NCBI RefSeq assembly: GCF_017051705.1
Contig: NZ_JAFIDJ010000001.1
Location: 62,001-126,000, forward strand
Reading direction: 5' to 3'
Source of the DNA: Algoriphagus lutimaris
Lineage (GTDB): Bacteria > Bacteroidota > Bacteroidia > Cytophagales > Cyclobacteriaceae
Length of the DNA: 64,000 nucleotides
Shown here: positions 1-7,458 of the stretch, piece by piece
Layout of the letters: each line of letters begins with the position of its first letter
Position numbering within the stretch: position 1 is the first letter of the stretch
Made by a program: the position numbers and the translations under genes
The notes under the pieces: generated by a model
The model's database searches: none
Seen by the model: the letters and a program-made list of their open reading frames with translations, nothing else
Told to the model about the DNA's origin: nothing

Positions 1-138
1 GACGTTAGGTGGAGGGATTACGATGGTGTAAGGCTCTTTATTCGGATCTACTTTCGAAGAAAAAAGCTTGTGCTCCATCCAGTAAGCATACCACTTGGCT
101 TCTGCTGAGGCTGGATCGTATTTGCTGGCAATAGACAT
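1..138 (-). CDS. valS: Valyl-tRNA synthetase, N-terminal end (cut by window edge)
   Basis: This is the first 46 codons of a gene that runs off the left edge. The translation begins [20 protein letters not shown] and reaches [10 protein letters not shown]. The PPPNVTG-type strand is the start of the class I synthetase catalytic domain (HIGH region just after it) and is characteristic of ValRS, as is the N-terminal 'Y-P...E..WY..W' pattern. The enzyme charges tRNA-Val in the cytoplasm. The ATG at 136-138 is the only plausible start, and a Bacteroidota -7 element lies 23 bases upstream. Family identity is strong even though only the N-terminus is visible. LeuRS and IleRS have different residues at the PPPNVTG strand. 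Confidence 0.88.
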   Translation of the reverse strand, partial: MSIASKYDPASAEAKWYAYWMEHKLFSSKVDPNKEPYTIVIPPPNV

Positions 139-160
139 AGAAGGATAATTAATTGAGGGG

Positions 161-168
161 CAAAAATA
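161..168 (-). promoter_or_regulatory. Putative -7 promoter element for valS
   Basis: Read on the minus strand this is TATTTTTG, an exact fit to the Bacteroidota primary-sigma element TAnnTTTG. It would give a leader of about 15-20 bases before the valS ATG at 138. No TTG is seen at the ideal 19-21 base spacing, so the call is tentative. Confidence 0.4.
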
Positions 169-265
169 GGGAAAAAGCCAATTTTTGCGGCATGATTGGA
201 GGATCAATTGCAAAGCGAAGAAAAAATAGTCTCTAAAGCTATGGTGAATTTTAATTCTAAAAATC

Positions 266-291
266 AATTGGGAATAGGTCTTATTCCAATT
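266..291 (-). terminator. Weak hairpin after the Gre-like gene
   Basis: Arms AATTGGGAATA and TATTCCAATT pair with one bulged G and a short loop, directly after the stop codon (295-297) of the minus-strand Gre-like gene. The following minus-strand sequence has only a short T-rich stretch, so it is a modest terminator candidate. Confidence 0.35.
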
Positions 292-294
292 AGG

Positions 295-795
295 TTAATA
301 GTGGATTGCTACTATTTCAAAAACTCGATCTTCTTTTGCAAGTTTTAATACCGCCTGATCGCCGACTTTTTTACCAGTTAAAATTTTTGCGATAGGGGAA
401 ATAAATGAAATTTTGTTTTTGGAAATATCTGCTTCATCTACCCCTACAAGTTGATAAGTCATCTTTATGGGGCTTTTGTTTACTTTGAGTGTTACTGTGG
501 CTCCAAACCGTATTTCATCTTGTGGTTGCTCACGTAGGATTACCGGTTTAGCGGTAGCAATTCGTTCTTCGAGCAAATGGATTTTAGCATTGATAAAATT
601 GGAAAGGATACGTTTTTCCTGTTCAGTGGTAGCTTGAATTTTGGTTTTTTCTTCCAATAAAGCTTCCTTTTCGGAAAGTAATTCAACCAATCCATTTTCG
701 GTCACGTAATTGGTAACACCATTTGGAAGCTCTACTCTTGGTGGAACCAAGGGGGTTTCTTCCTGATCTTCTTCTTTTACAAATCCTCTACTCAT
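295..795 (-). CDS. GreA/GreB-family transcription elongation factor
   Basis: The 166-residue product has the layout of a Gre factor. Residues about 40-95 are charged and helical (ELLSEKEALLEEK ... LLEERIATA), matching the antiparallel coiled coil that enters the RNA polymerase secondary channel. Residues about 100-166 form the C-terminal FKBP-like Gre domain, with the family pattern ISPIAKILTGKKVGD (compare S-P-[IL]-x-x-x-L-[LM]-G-K-x-[VE]-G-D). Gre factors stimulate cleavage of backtracked RNA. An acidic N-terminal extension (EEDQEE) precedes the coil and is longer than in E. coli GreA. The gene stands alone on the minus strand. Whether it is a true GreA/GreB or a diverged competitor such as Gfh1 or Rnk cannot be decided here. 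Confidence 0.8.
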   Translation of the reverse strand: MSRGFVKEEDQEETPLVPPRVELPNGVTNYVTENGLVELLSEKEALLEEKTKIQATTEQEKRILSNFINAKIHLLEERIATAKPVILREQPQDEIRFGATVTLKVNKSPIKMTYQLVGVDEADISKNKISFISPIAKILTGKKVGDQAVLKLAKEDRVFEIVAIHY

Positions 796-890
796 GGTGT
801 ATTCTCAATTTCTTTCCTAAAGAAGGTATTGTGCTAGGATAAAGTTTCATTTTCTAGGTATTCCGAAGAAATCTTTTTCCTATTACGATG

Positions 891-1349
891 CTATTCAGAC
901 ACCTTTTTATCCAAGACATTCAAAAGTTTGAACAGTGTTTTTTGAAAGGAAAGTATCTCATCTTCAGAAATAATCTTATCATGAAATGATTCCACAATTT
1001 TTTTGGGTATCTCCACCGCTTTTTCCTTCAATTCCATTCCTGCTTGGGTTAAGGTAATCATGACCGTACGCTCGTCCGTTTTGGAGCGTATTCGTTGGAT
1101 GAGGTTTTTCTGTTCCAATCGTTTCAAAAGAGGGGTTAAGGTATTGGATTCCAAAAACAGGCGTTTTCCAATGGACTTGACGCTTTGTTCCTGAAATTGC
1201 CATAAAGTAAGCAAAACTAGGTATTGGGGATAGGTAATACCCAACTCCTCTAGGAATGGGGTATATATTTTGGTGGTCAAACGAGACGCTGCATATAAGG
1301 GAAAGCAGAGCTGATTTTCTAAATACAGCTCTGGTGCCGGATTAGCCAT
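891..1349 (-). CDS. ohrR: MarR-family organic-hydroperoxide sensor OhrR
   Basis: A 152-residue winged-helix regulator. The N-terminus [14 protein letters not shown] carries Cys15 at the position of the peroxide-sensing cysteine of OhrR, followed by [18 protein letters not shown], typical of the OhrR subgroup. The DNA-recognition helix and wing are at about residues 55-100 ([28 protein letters not shown]). Reduced OhrR represses its targets, and oxidation of the cysteine releases DNA. The start overlaps the upstream gpx stop by 8 bases, so it is the last gene of a doxX-gpx-ohrR operon. The palindrome at 2274-2293 in front of doxX is the likely autoregulatory operator. Unusually, the partner is a glutathione peroxidase, not an Ohr protein. 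Confidence 0.87.
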   Translation of the reverse strand: MANPAPELYLENQLCFPLYAASRLTTKIYTPFLEELGITYPQYLVLLTLWQFQEQSVKSIGKRLFLESNTLTPLLKRLEQKNLIQRIRSKTDERTVMITLTQAGMELKEKAVEIPKKIVESFHDKIISEDEILSFQKTLFKLLNVLDKKVSE

Positions 1350-1836
1350 GGTTTAATACTTTTTCAATGTCTTTTTCCATCTTTTTGGGTACAGAAATAG
1401 GGGCATATCGCTTGATAGGAACCCCATTTTGATCAATTAGAAATTTGGTGAAATTCCATTTAATTTTACTTCCCAAAAGTCCTCCGGATAGCTTTGATTT
1501 AAGAAATTTGTAAAGGGGATGGGCGTTATTACCATTCACTTCGATCTTTTCAAACATCGGAAAACTCACGCCATAATTTACCTGGCAAAATTCCTGTATC
1601 TGCTCTGAATTTCCTTTTTCTTGATTTCCGAACTGGTTACAGGGAAATCCTAAAACGACCAAGCCTTGATCTTTGTATTTTTGATAGAGCTCCTCCAGGC
1701 CTTCATATTGGGGAGTCAGACCGCATTGGCTGGCGGTATTGACTATCACGAGTGGTTTACCTTGATATTCTTTAAGACTGATCTTTTTCCCGGCAAGCGT
1801 ATTCGCCTCAAAATCATATACAGTTTTCAATTTCAT
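1342..1836 (-). CDS. gpx: Glutathione peroxidase family (thiol peroxidase)
   Basis: A 164-residue thioredoxin-fold peroxidase of normal bacterial length. The peroxidatic cysteine is Cys38 in [12 protein letters not shown]. The family strand [14 protein letters not shown] supplies the catalytic Gln, and [10 protein letters not shown] supplies the Trp and Asn of the tetrad. A further Cys in [12 protein letters not shown] is the usual resolving residue of thioredoxin-dependent members. The enzyme reduces hydroperoxides to alcohols and is probably cytoplasmic, as no signal peptide is seen. It lies one base downstream of doxX and overlaps ohrR by 8 bases, which ties it to the OhrR regulon. It uses Cys, not selenocysteine. 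Confidence 0.92.
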   Translation of the reverse strand: MKLKTVYDFEANTLAGKKISLKEYQGKPLVIVNTASQCGLTPQYEGLEELYQKYKDQGLVVLGFPCNQFGNQEKGNSEQIQEFCQVNYGVSFPMFEKIEVNGNNAHPLYKFLKSKLSGGLLGSKIKWNFTKFLIDQNGVPIKRYAPISVPKKMEKDIEKVLNHG

Positions 1837-1837
1837 G

Positions 1838-2260
1838 CTATTTTTTATTTCTGTTAATTAAATATTTCAATGCTCCGGTTGACCATAATGCCCATAAAAT
1901 CAAAACAGGCTGAAAAAACAGGCGGATCAATCGTTTTTGATCAGTGTCTAAACCAAATGCGCTGATTTCATTGGTGTACTGGGAAATGTTCCCTGGGAAT
2001 ATCAATACGTAAAAGATTGCCAAGGCGATTCCAACTTTAATTTGATGTTTCCAAAGAAATATCATAGCCAAACCAAGGGCTATTTCTACCACTCCTGAAG
2101 AGATTACTACAAAATCCATGAATTCAGGATTGTCAGGTAACCATCTTGGGACCTGTGCTTGAAATTCATCGCGTTGGAAGGTAAGGTGGCCAATTCCCGC
2201 TAGGGTCATAAATCCGCCAAGAATGACGCGCATTATTTTCTGAAACAAGTTCGTTTTCAT
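1838..2260 (-). CDS. DoxX-family membrane protein
   Basis: A 140-residue protein with about four membrane helices. The N-terminal pattern [20 protein letters not shown] is the DoxX signature, and later segments are [35 protein letters not shown] and [16 protein letters not shown]. DoxX-type proteins sit in the inner membrane and are often linked to thiol or oxidative-stress genes, but their biochemistry is poorly defined. Here it is the first gene of the doxX-gpx-ohrR operon, with the putative OhrR operator 14 bases before the ATG. The start at 2260 fits the helix prediction. Confidence 0.82.
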   Translation of the reverse strand: MKTNLFQKIMRVILGGFMTLAGIGHLTFQRDEFQAQVPRWLPDNPEFMDFVVISSGVVEIALGLAMIFLWKHQIKVGIALAIFYVLIFPGNISQYTNEISAFGLDTDQKRLIRLFFQPVLILWALWSTGALKYLINRNKK

Positions 2261-2273
2261 CAGTCGCTAAGGA

Positions 2274-2293
2274 TTAAATCGTGTGCGATTTAA
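2274..2293 (-). promoter_or_regulatory. Putative OhrR operator
   Basis: A perfect 8+8 palindrome, TTAAATCG and CGATTTAA, around a 4-base centre TGTG. It lies 14 bases upstream of the doxX ATG. AT-rich inverted repeats with an AAATCG core are typical of operators bound by proteobacterial OhrR. A minus-strand TACATTTA (2291-2298, 7 of 8 matches to TAnnTTTG) overlaps it, so bound repressor would block transcription. Confidence 0.6.
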
Positions 2294-2547
2294 ATGTAGT
2301 GTAAATTACATTCTAAATCAAATCATTCAAGAAGGGTATAGATGTTTTTGGAATTCCTTCATGATCTGGGATTTAAGCTTGAATAACCTCTTTTTGAAGG
2401 TTTGGTTTACTTTTTCGTAAAATCTGGCTTGAATTAAAATTCTTTTCAACTCATCTAAAACAAAGAATATCAGTTGGATGTTGGGACGAGGTAGTACTGT
2501 AAAATCAAGCCAAAAATTTAATTCCTTTTCATTTCCTATATAAACCC

Positions 2548-2555
2548 TAAATTTG
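2548..2555 (+). promoter_or_regulatory. Putative -7 promoter element of fahA
   Basis: TAAATTTG is an exact match to TAnnTTTG. Transcription would start near 2562, leaving a leader of about 15 bases before the ATG at 2577. This also argues against the alternative TTG start at 2553. The -33 region has TTT where TTG is expected. Confidence 0.5.
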
Positions 2556-2576
2556 CCCCTTGAAAGATTTTTAATC

Positions 2577-3845
2577 ATGAGCGACATTACGAGTAACACC
2601 TTGAGTACCTGGGTGGAAGTCCCCAAAAATTCCGATTTTACCATTTATAACCTGCCTTTTGGGGTGTTTAAAAACAAAAGGTTGAGCCCTAGAACTGGAA
2701 TAGCCATAGGTGACAAGATTGTGGACCTAAGCGTTTTGGATCAAGAAGGTTTTTTTTCGGACCTATTTCTTCCAGAGGGGATTTTCATAAATGAGGCTTT
2801 GAATGATTTGATTTCTCTAGGTAAGGTTCAAACCAAAAAGATCAGAGAGCGAGTCCAGGATTTACTTTTAGCGGACAATGAAAAGCTAAGAGATCATTCG
2901 GTAAGAGGTAAGGTGATGGTCAACCGAAAGGAAGCAGAAATGCTATTACCTGTCAAAATCGGTGATTATACAGATTTCTACAGTAGTATGGAGCATGCAA
3001 CCAATGTAGGTAAAATGTTCCGTGATCCTGAAAATGCATTATTGCCGAATTGGAAACATTTGCCGGTAGGCTATCATGGCAGAGCATCTAGTATCATACC
3101 TTCCGGGGTTCCTGTTCACCGTCCCAAAGGACAATTTAAAACTCCTGATATGGATGTGCCAGGATTTGCTCCCTCCAAGAAAATGGATTTTGAGTTAGAG
3201 CTTGCTTTTATCACAGGGAAGTCCACTAGATTAGGAGATTCTGTAAGCACTGCAGATGCAGAAGATTACATTTTTGGATTTACCTTATTCAATGATTGGT
3301 CAGCACGTGACATCCAGGCCTGGGAATACGTGCCATTGGGACCATTTCTTGGAAAGAGCTTTGCCTCATCCATGTCACCTTGGGTGGTAACCTTAGAGGC
3401 TTTAGAACATTTTAGAGTGGATAACCCGATTCAAGATCCGGAAGTGTTGCCTTATTTAAAATGTGACACTGCCCATAGTTTTGATATTAATTTGGAGGTA
3501 TTTATTCAGCCTGATGGTAAAAAAGCAACCAAGGTTTGTCAATCAAATTTCAAGTCTATGTACTGGAACGTAGCACAGCAATTGGCTCACCATACCGTCA
3601 ATGGTTGTAATATCAATGTCGGTGATTTGATGGCCTCTGGAACAATTTCTGGCACCAAGGAAGATTCTTTTGGGTCCTTGTTGGAACTGTCTTGGAATGG
3701 CAAAAATACTTTGAAATTGGATACTGGAGAAGAAAGAACATTTCTTGAAGATTGGGATACTGTCATCATGAAAGGGTATGCAGAAAAGGACGGGATTCGA
3801 GTAGGTTTTGGAGAGGTGAAATCCCAATTATTACCAGCGAAGTAA
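2577..3845 (+). CDS. fahA: Fumarylacetoacetase
   Basis: The 422-residue product matches the usual length of FAH. The last step of tyrosine and phenylalanine catabolism, hydrolysis of 4-fumarylacetoacetate to fumarate and acetoacetate, is its reaction. Family motifs are present in order: DYTDFYSSMEHATNVG and VGYHGRASSI near residues 125-175, FELELAFI carrying the metal-binding Glu pair near 205, FNDWSARDIQAWEYVPLGPF near 240, and GDLMASGTISG near 350. The ATG at 2577 is chosen over an in-frame TTG 24 bases upstream because it follows a good -7 element by a short leader and begins the conserved N-terminus. The gene is monocistronic here, ends in a clear terminator, and its pathway partners (HppD, HmgA) are not in the window. 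Confidence 0.95.
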   Translation: MSDITSNTLSTWVEVPKNSDFTIYNLPFGVFKNKRLSPRTGIAIGDKIVDLSVLDQEGFFSDLFLPEGIFINEALNDLISLGKVQTKKIRERVQDLLLADNEKLRDHSVRGKVMVNRKEAEMLLPVKIGDYTDFYSSMEHATNVGKMFRDPENALLPNWKHLPVGYHGRASSIIPSGVPVHRPKGQFKTPDMDVPGFAPSKKMDFELELAFITGKSTRLGDSVSTADAEDYIFGFTLFNDWSARDIQAWEYVPLGPFLGKSFASSMSPWVVTLEALEHFRVDNPIQDPEVLPYLKCDTAHSFDINLEVFIQPDGKKATKVCQSNFKSMYWNVAQQLAHHTVNGCNINVGDLMASGTISGTKEDSFGSLLELSWNGKNTLKLDTGEERTFLEDWDTVIMKGYAEKDGIRVGFGEVKSQLLPAK

Positions 3846-3868
3846 TTTAACCTTTATATAATTCAATT

Positions 3869-3903
3869 AAGGCTTCTGATAATGATATCAGGAGCCTTTT
3901 TGT
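3869..3903 (+). terminator. Rho-independent terminator of fahA
   Basis: A 13-base-pair stem (one G-T wobble) starting AAGGCTTCTGATA with a 4-base loop ATGA is followed by five T residues. It lies 24 bases after the fahA stop. Confidence 0.85.
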
Positions 3904-4090
3904 TTGATATTATTATTTTTTTTGATCAATTATTATTAATTTATAAATACTTGAAATTCAGCTACTTGCTGAATGTTTGATTTCTTCATGAAATCGGTTC
4001 CCGCAAAGGGATTGTAGTCAAAATGCGCTCATTTTTAGGCTAGAGCGTAAAAAAAACACTTTTATTACATTTTTATAACCCTTAAAAACC

Positions 4091-5590
4091 ATGGCAAAAC
4101 TTAGAAACTTTTCCATCACTACCCCCTTGCTTTTTGCGTTTCCGTTGAAAAGCACCTGGGCCAACAACCCAATTAATTTAGGAGCTCCCATCAACTCAGG
4201 AGGATGGGAAAATGCTGGATCCTTAAAATTTTCAAGAGGATACATTATGGCAAAAAATGATGCCAATTTCCTGTATTTAGCGATTGACGCTTTGGAAGAT
4301 ACCGGAAATGATCCTGGTACTAACGATTACTTCTGGCTTTCTTTTGATTACAATCGAGACCGGGCCATAACCAGTAATGTGGACATCAATTACGCCTTGT
4401 ATCAAAACCAACCCAATAAACTAGCAATCCAAAAGTACTTGGGGCCTGGTTCATGGACCGGGATTTCTGTTCCCCCTAAGTCTGAAGTGGTGCAGGAGTT
4501 TGCTCCAAGTCCCAATTCAGAGGTGAGCCATAGAATATGGAAATTCAAAATTGAGTTGAAAGAAATCAATGTTTCTCTTTCTTGGCCATTGAGTACTCCC
4601 TACACGTATTTTGGCTTTAGGGTACGATCCAGCAATCCAGGTTTTATCACTGATTTTCCAGGAGGATTTTTCAAGGATTTCACCAAACTCAGGCAACTGA
4701 TCTTATCCAGAAAACCAACGATCCCCTCTGCAGATTTGGGGCCTTTAGTTGGAAGTGTTGGACTTATTCCTACTACTAAAATTGATGCCCTTGGTAGGGC
4801 TACTACTGATCCAGGGTATTATGTACATGTAGAAAATGCAGCGTTTGGAGGAACTCTGAATTTGATAGGAAATAGAACCAAACTGCAACAATTATACGCT
4901 GCGGGAAATCGGAAATATAAAGTTGAAATAGACCCACCAGGAGGATCTTACACGAAATTGATCAGTAATTGGTCCAACTACCGATGGACTGGAAGCACCT
5001 ATGCATTACAATCTTTTGCTCCTTCGGCTTATGGTTATTACCAACTTCCAAATCCAGCCATAGATTACTCCATTGATGATTTATTGATTCAATTTCCGAC
5101 TACGGCCTTATTGCCAGGTTTGTATAAAATCAGGGTTACATTTTATGTAGGAAGTAGTAATACCACTGTTGCTGCGCAGCAGGAGTTAAGACTTTATATC
5201 GATAACCATGTCCCTGCCACGAATATTGAAAGTATCAAACATGGTAGCAGTGAAGTTTCAGCTTGTGCTATCGAAACCATTGGTGCAGCTCCTGATGGAC
5301 TAAATTTTAGGATTACAGCCAATGACCCTGAGGGTAATTTGAGAGGAGTCAGTTTCTATGCTACGTATGGGGCAGGCTTGTCCACTTCCATTTACTCTGA
5401 AGGATATTCCTTGTCTAAGGGAAACTGGACTGGATTTACGAACAAACTGGCGCCTGCCACTGGGAATTGGAGGCCTCCTCAATCTTGTGCCTACAGCTTT
5501 GTCTTAGTGGCGACGGCAAGGACTACAAATGGGTATTCTTACATCGGAAAAAATACGATTCACAGGAATTTAACCCTCTTGCTTGGCTAA
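4091..5590 (+). CDS. Secreted protein of unknown function
   Basis: A 499-residue protein starting with an exported-type N-terminus (ITTPLLFAFPLKSTWA, cleavage likely after residue 24). Residues about 40-200 (FLYLAIDALEDTGNDPGTND, YFWLSFDYNRDRAI) resemble the beta-sandwich of CBM9/DOMON-like modules, which often bind sugars or haem, but the match is by eye only. The central part has no family I can name. The C-terminal ~110 residues (TNIESIKHGSSEVS ... FRITANDPEGNLRGVSFYAT) look like an Ig-type beta domain. No lipobox, catalytic motif or C-terminal sorting signal was recognised. The gene is flanked by terminators on both sides, so it is expressed alone. Confidence 0.7.
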   Translation: MAKLRNFSITTPLLFAFPLKSTWANNPINLGAPINSGGWENAGSLKFSRGYIMAKNDANFLYLAIDALEDTGNDPGTNDYFWLSFDYNRDRAITSNVDINYALYQNQPNKLAIQKYLGPGSWTGISVPPKSEVVQEFAPSPNSEVSHRIWKFKIELKEINVSLSWPLSTPYTYFGFRVRSSNPGFITDFPGGFFKDFTKLRQLILSRKPTIPSADLGPLVGSVGLIPTTKIDALGRATTDPGYYVHVENAAFGGTLNLIGNRTKLQQLYAAGNRKYKVEIDPPGGSYTKLISNWSNYRWTGSTYALQSFAPSAYGYYQLPNPAIDYSIDDLLIQFPTTALLPGLYKIRVTFYVGSSNTTVAAQQELRLYIDNHVPATNIESIKHGSSEVSACAIETIGAAPDGLNFRITANDPEGNLRGVSFYATYGAGLSTSIYSEGYSLSKGNWTGFTNKLAPATGNWRPPQSCAYSFVLVATARTTNGYSYIGKNTIHRNLTLLLG

Positions 5591-5606
5591 AAGATGATTA
5601 GAAATC

Positions 5607-5642
5607 AAGACCAATCTGAGAGTATTCGGATTGGTCTTTTTA
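5607..5642 (+). terminator. Rho-independent terminator after the secreted protein gene
   Basis: Perfect 10-base arms AAGACCAATC and GATTGGTCTT with a 12-base loop, followed by a T run, 17 bases after the stop at 5590. Confidence 0.85.
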
Positions 5643-5652
5643 TTGGCTTTGG

Positions 5653-5692
5653 AAAATAAAAAAGCGGAACTTCCTTTCAGTGAAGTTCCGCT
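5653..5692 (-). terminator. Rho-independent terminator for the TIM-barrel lipoprotein gene
   Basis: Arms AGCGGAACTTC and GAAGTTCCGCT (11 base pairs) are preceded on the plus strand by an A-rich run at 5654-5662, which is the U tract of a minus-strand transcript ending at 5713. Confidence 0.85.
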
Positions 5693-5712
5693 ATCATTGG
5701 AATTGGAAGAGT

Positions 5713-6630
5713 TTATTTAAACCCGATTTCCTTTAATCCATCATGGCTGATTTTAATGGCTTCCATAGGATCTAATCCAAAAGTTTGATCTTGTTCAACT
5801 AGATAGAATTCCATACCTGACTGATCTTTTTCTGCCAAAATTCTAGCAAAATCTATCGTTCCAGTATTGACAGGAGCGAAGTTTCCTTCTTGGTTCATGT
5901 CTTTCACATGCCAAGCTTTAAATCTTCCAGGGTATTTTTCAAAATAAGTCAAAGGATCTACTCCTGCTTTAGTTACCCAGAAAAGGTCCATCTGAAAATT
6001 CACAAATTCAGGGTTACACTTTTCTAAAAGCAAGTCTTCGATGATGGTTCCATCTTCCATGGCTTTGAACTCAAAATCATGATTGTGGTAAAGCAATTTG
6101 ATTCCAGCTTGATTGCATTTCTCTCCCAATGTATTCATGATATTTACTAATTCATCAGGGGTGCCTTTCATTCCCATGGATCTGGTTTCTTGATTAACAG
6201 TAAACATGCCCATAGGAGGGACAGGAATTACAAAATATTCAATTCCAGCGGCTTTCACGTCAGCGATCAACTGATCAGCATTCTCCATGTTGACCATGCC
6301 CATATGCGCACTTTTTGCAGTCAATCCAAGAGATTCCAAATAAGATTTGAACTCAGATGGAGTCATTCCATAAAATTTGCCGTCAGCATAGTTTGCAGCT
6401 TCTACATAGGCATATCCTGCGTCAGCTACGGCTTGTAAGGTGGTTTTAGGATTCCTTGCCATGGAATCGCGAACGGTGTAAAGTGCTAATCCTCCAAAGC
6501 TGGAAGATTCGGCCACAACCGCTTCCATAGTTTCTGTGGATTCTTCTGTGTTGGTTTTTGAACTACAAGAGGTAAATCCTATGGTTATAAGAAAAACCAA
6601 GGATAAGGTTAAATTGAAATGTTTTTTCAT
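5713..6630 (-). CDS. Sugar phosphate isomerase/epimerase-like lipoprotein (AP-endonuclease 2 TIM barrel)
   Basis: A 305-residue lipoprotein: signal MKKHFNLTLSLVFLITIGFTSC has a lipobox ending at Cys22. The mature part is a xylose-isomerase-like TIM barrel (LALYTVRDSMARNPKTTLQA, IKLLYHNHDFEFK, FQMDLFWVTKAGVDP, AWHVKDMNQEG). The NHDFEF, D-L-F-W and HVKD motifs supply the metal-binding Glu, Asp and His residues usual in this superfamily. Bacteroidota have many such exported paralogues near sugar catabolism genes, but the substrate is unknown. The gene is monocistronic, with its own terminator. Confidence 0.85.
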   Translation of the reverse strand: MKKHFNLTLSLVFLITIGFTSCSSKTNTEESTETMEAVVAESSSFGGLALYTVRDSMARNPKTTLQAVADAGYAYVEAANYADGKFYGMTPSEFKSYLESLGLTAKSAHMGMVNMENADQLIADVKAAGIEYFVIPVPPMGMFTVNQETRSMGMKGTPDELVNIMNTLGEKCNQAGIKLLYHNHDFEFKAMEDGTIIEDLLLEKCNPEFVNFQMDLFWVTKAGVDPLTYFEKYPGRFKAWHVKDMNQEGNFAPVNTGTIDFARILAEKDQSGMEFYLVEQDQTFGLDPMEAIKISHDGLKEIGFK

Positions 6631-6787
6631 AAGGGTTGTTTTAAATCACGACAAGTTAGCTAAATCAAATAATTTTTTAGGCGAAAGAATAAAAATTGAG
6701 ATGCTGGAAAATTTAAGAAAAGGGAAAGTTTAGGAAACAAAACTGAATTAAAACGTTTGTATAAGTACAACCAACTTTAATTTAACT

Positions 6788-7453
6788 ATGTCAACCATTG
6801 TAAAAATACTGGATATCCAAACTTTGACACATGATGTGAAACAATATACTGTGGAGAAGCCTGAAGGATATACGTTCATCCCTGGGCAGGCTACTGAAGT
6901 GGCAATCAACAAAGAGGAATGGAAGAATGAGTTACGACCTTTTACTTTTACCTCTTTGCCCGAAGAAGAGCATTTGGAGTTTGTAATTAAATCTTATGCG
7001 GATCATGACGGGGTCACCAATCAATTGGACCGATTGGTCAAAGGAGATGAACTCGTGTTGAATGATTCCTGGGGAGCGATCCAATACCATGGAAAAGGTG
7101 TATTTGTCGCAGGAGGGGCAGGAATTACTCCTTTTATAGCAATTATCAAAGATTTAAAAAAGAAGGGAGTCCTTGCTGGGAATAGCCTTTTCTTTGCCAA
7201 TAAAACCAAAGAAGATGTGATTTTGGAGGACTATTTCAAGGATACTCTTGGGAATGATTTTATTTCAATACTTGAAAAGGAAACGGTTTCAGGCCATGAG
7301 CATGGTCGAATTGGAGCCGATTTTTTAAAAAATCATGTTAAAGATTTCTCCCAGCACTTTTATGTTTGCGGACCAGACCCAATGGTCAAAGCAATCAGTG
7401 AAACGCTTGAAAAGCTAGGTGCAAAACCGGATGCCATTACTTTTGAAAAATAA
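6788..7453 (+). CDS. FNR-type FAD/NAD(P)H oxidoreductase
   Basis: A compact 221-residue ferredoxin-NADP+ reductase-like enzyme. The FAD-binding motif RPFTFTS is at residues 50-56, the NAD(P) nucleotide motif VAGGAGITPF at about 110-120, and the C-terminal YVCGPDPM motif closes the nicotinamide site. There is no 2Fe-2S ferredoxin module, so it is a stand-alone flavin reductase passing electrons to an unknown acceptor such as flavodoxin, ferredoxin or a haem protein. It is cytoplasmic. It stands alone and is convergent with the serine hydrolase gene, with a 5-base gap. Confidence 0.88.
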   Translation: MSTIVKILDIQTLTHDVKQYTVEKPEGYTFIPGQATEVAINKEEWKNELRPFTFTSLPEEEHLEFVIKSYADHDGVTNQLDRLVKGDELVLNDSWGAIQYHGKGVFVAGGAGITPFIAIIKDLKKKGVLAGNSLFFANKTKEDVILEDYFKDTLGNDFISILEKETVSGHEHGRIGADFLKNHVKDFSQHFYVCGPDPMVKAISETLEKLGAKPDAITFEK

Positions 7454-7458
7454 AGATT

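Noticed and set aside
2327-2644. A 105-codon minus-strand frame over the fahA start
   Set aside because: It overlaps the fahA coding start and promoter, is Lys/Phe/Leu-rich, and shows no family pattern.
3543-3827. A 94-codon minus-strand frame inside fahA
   Set aside because: It is an antisense shadow of a well-conserved gene.
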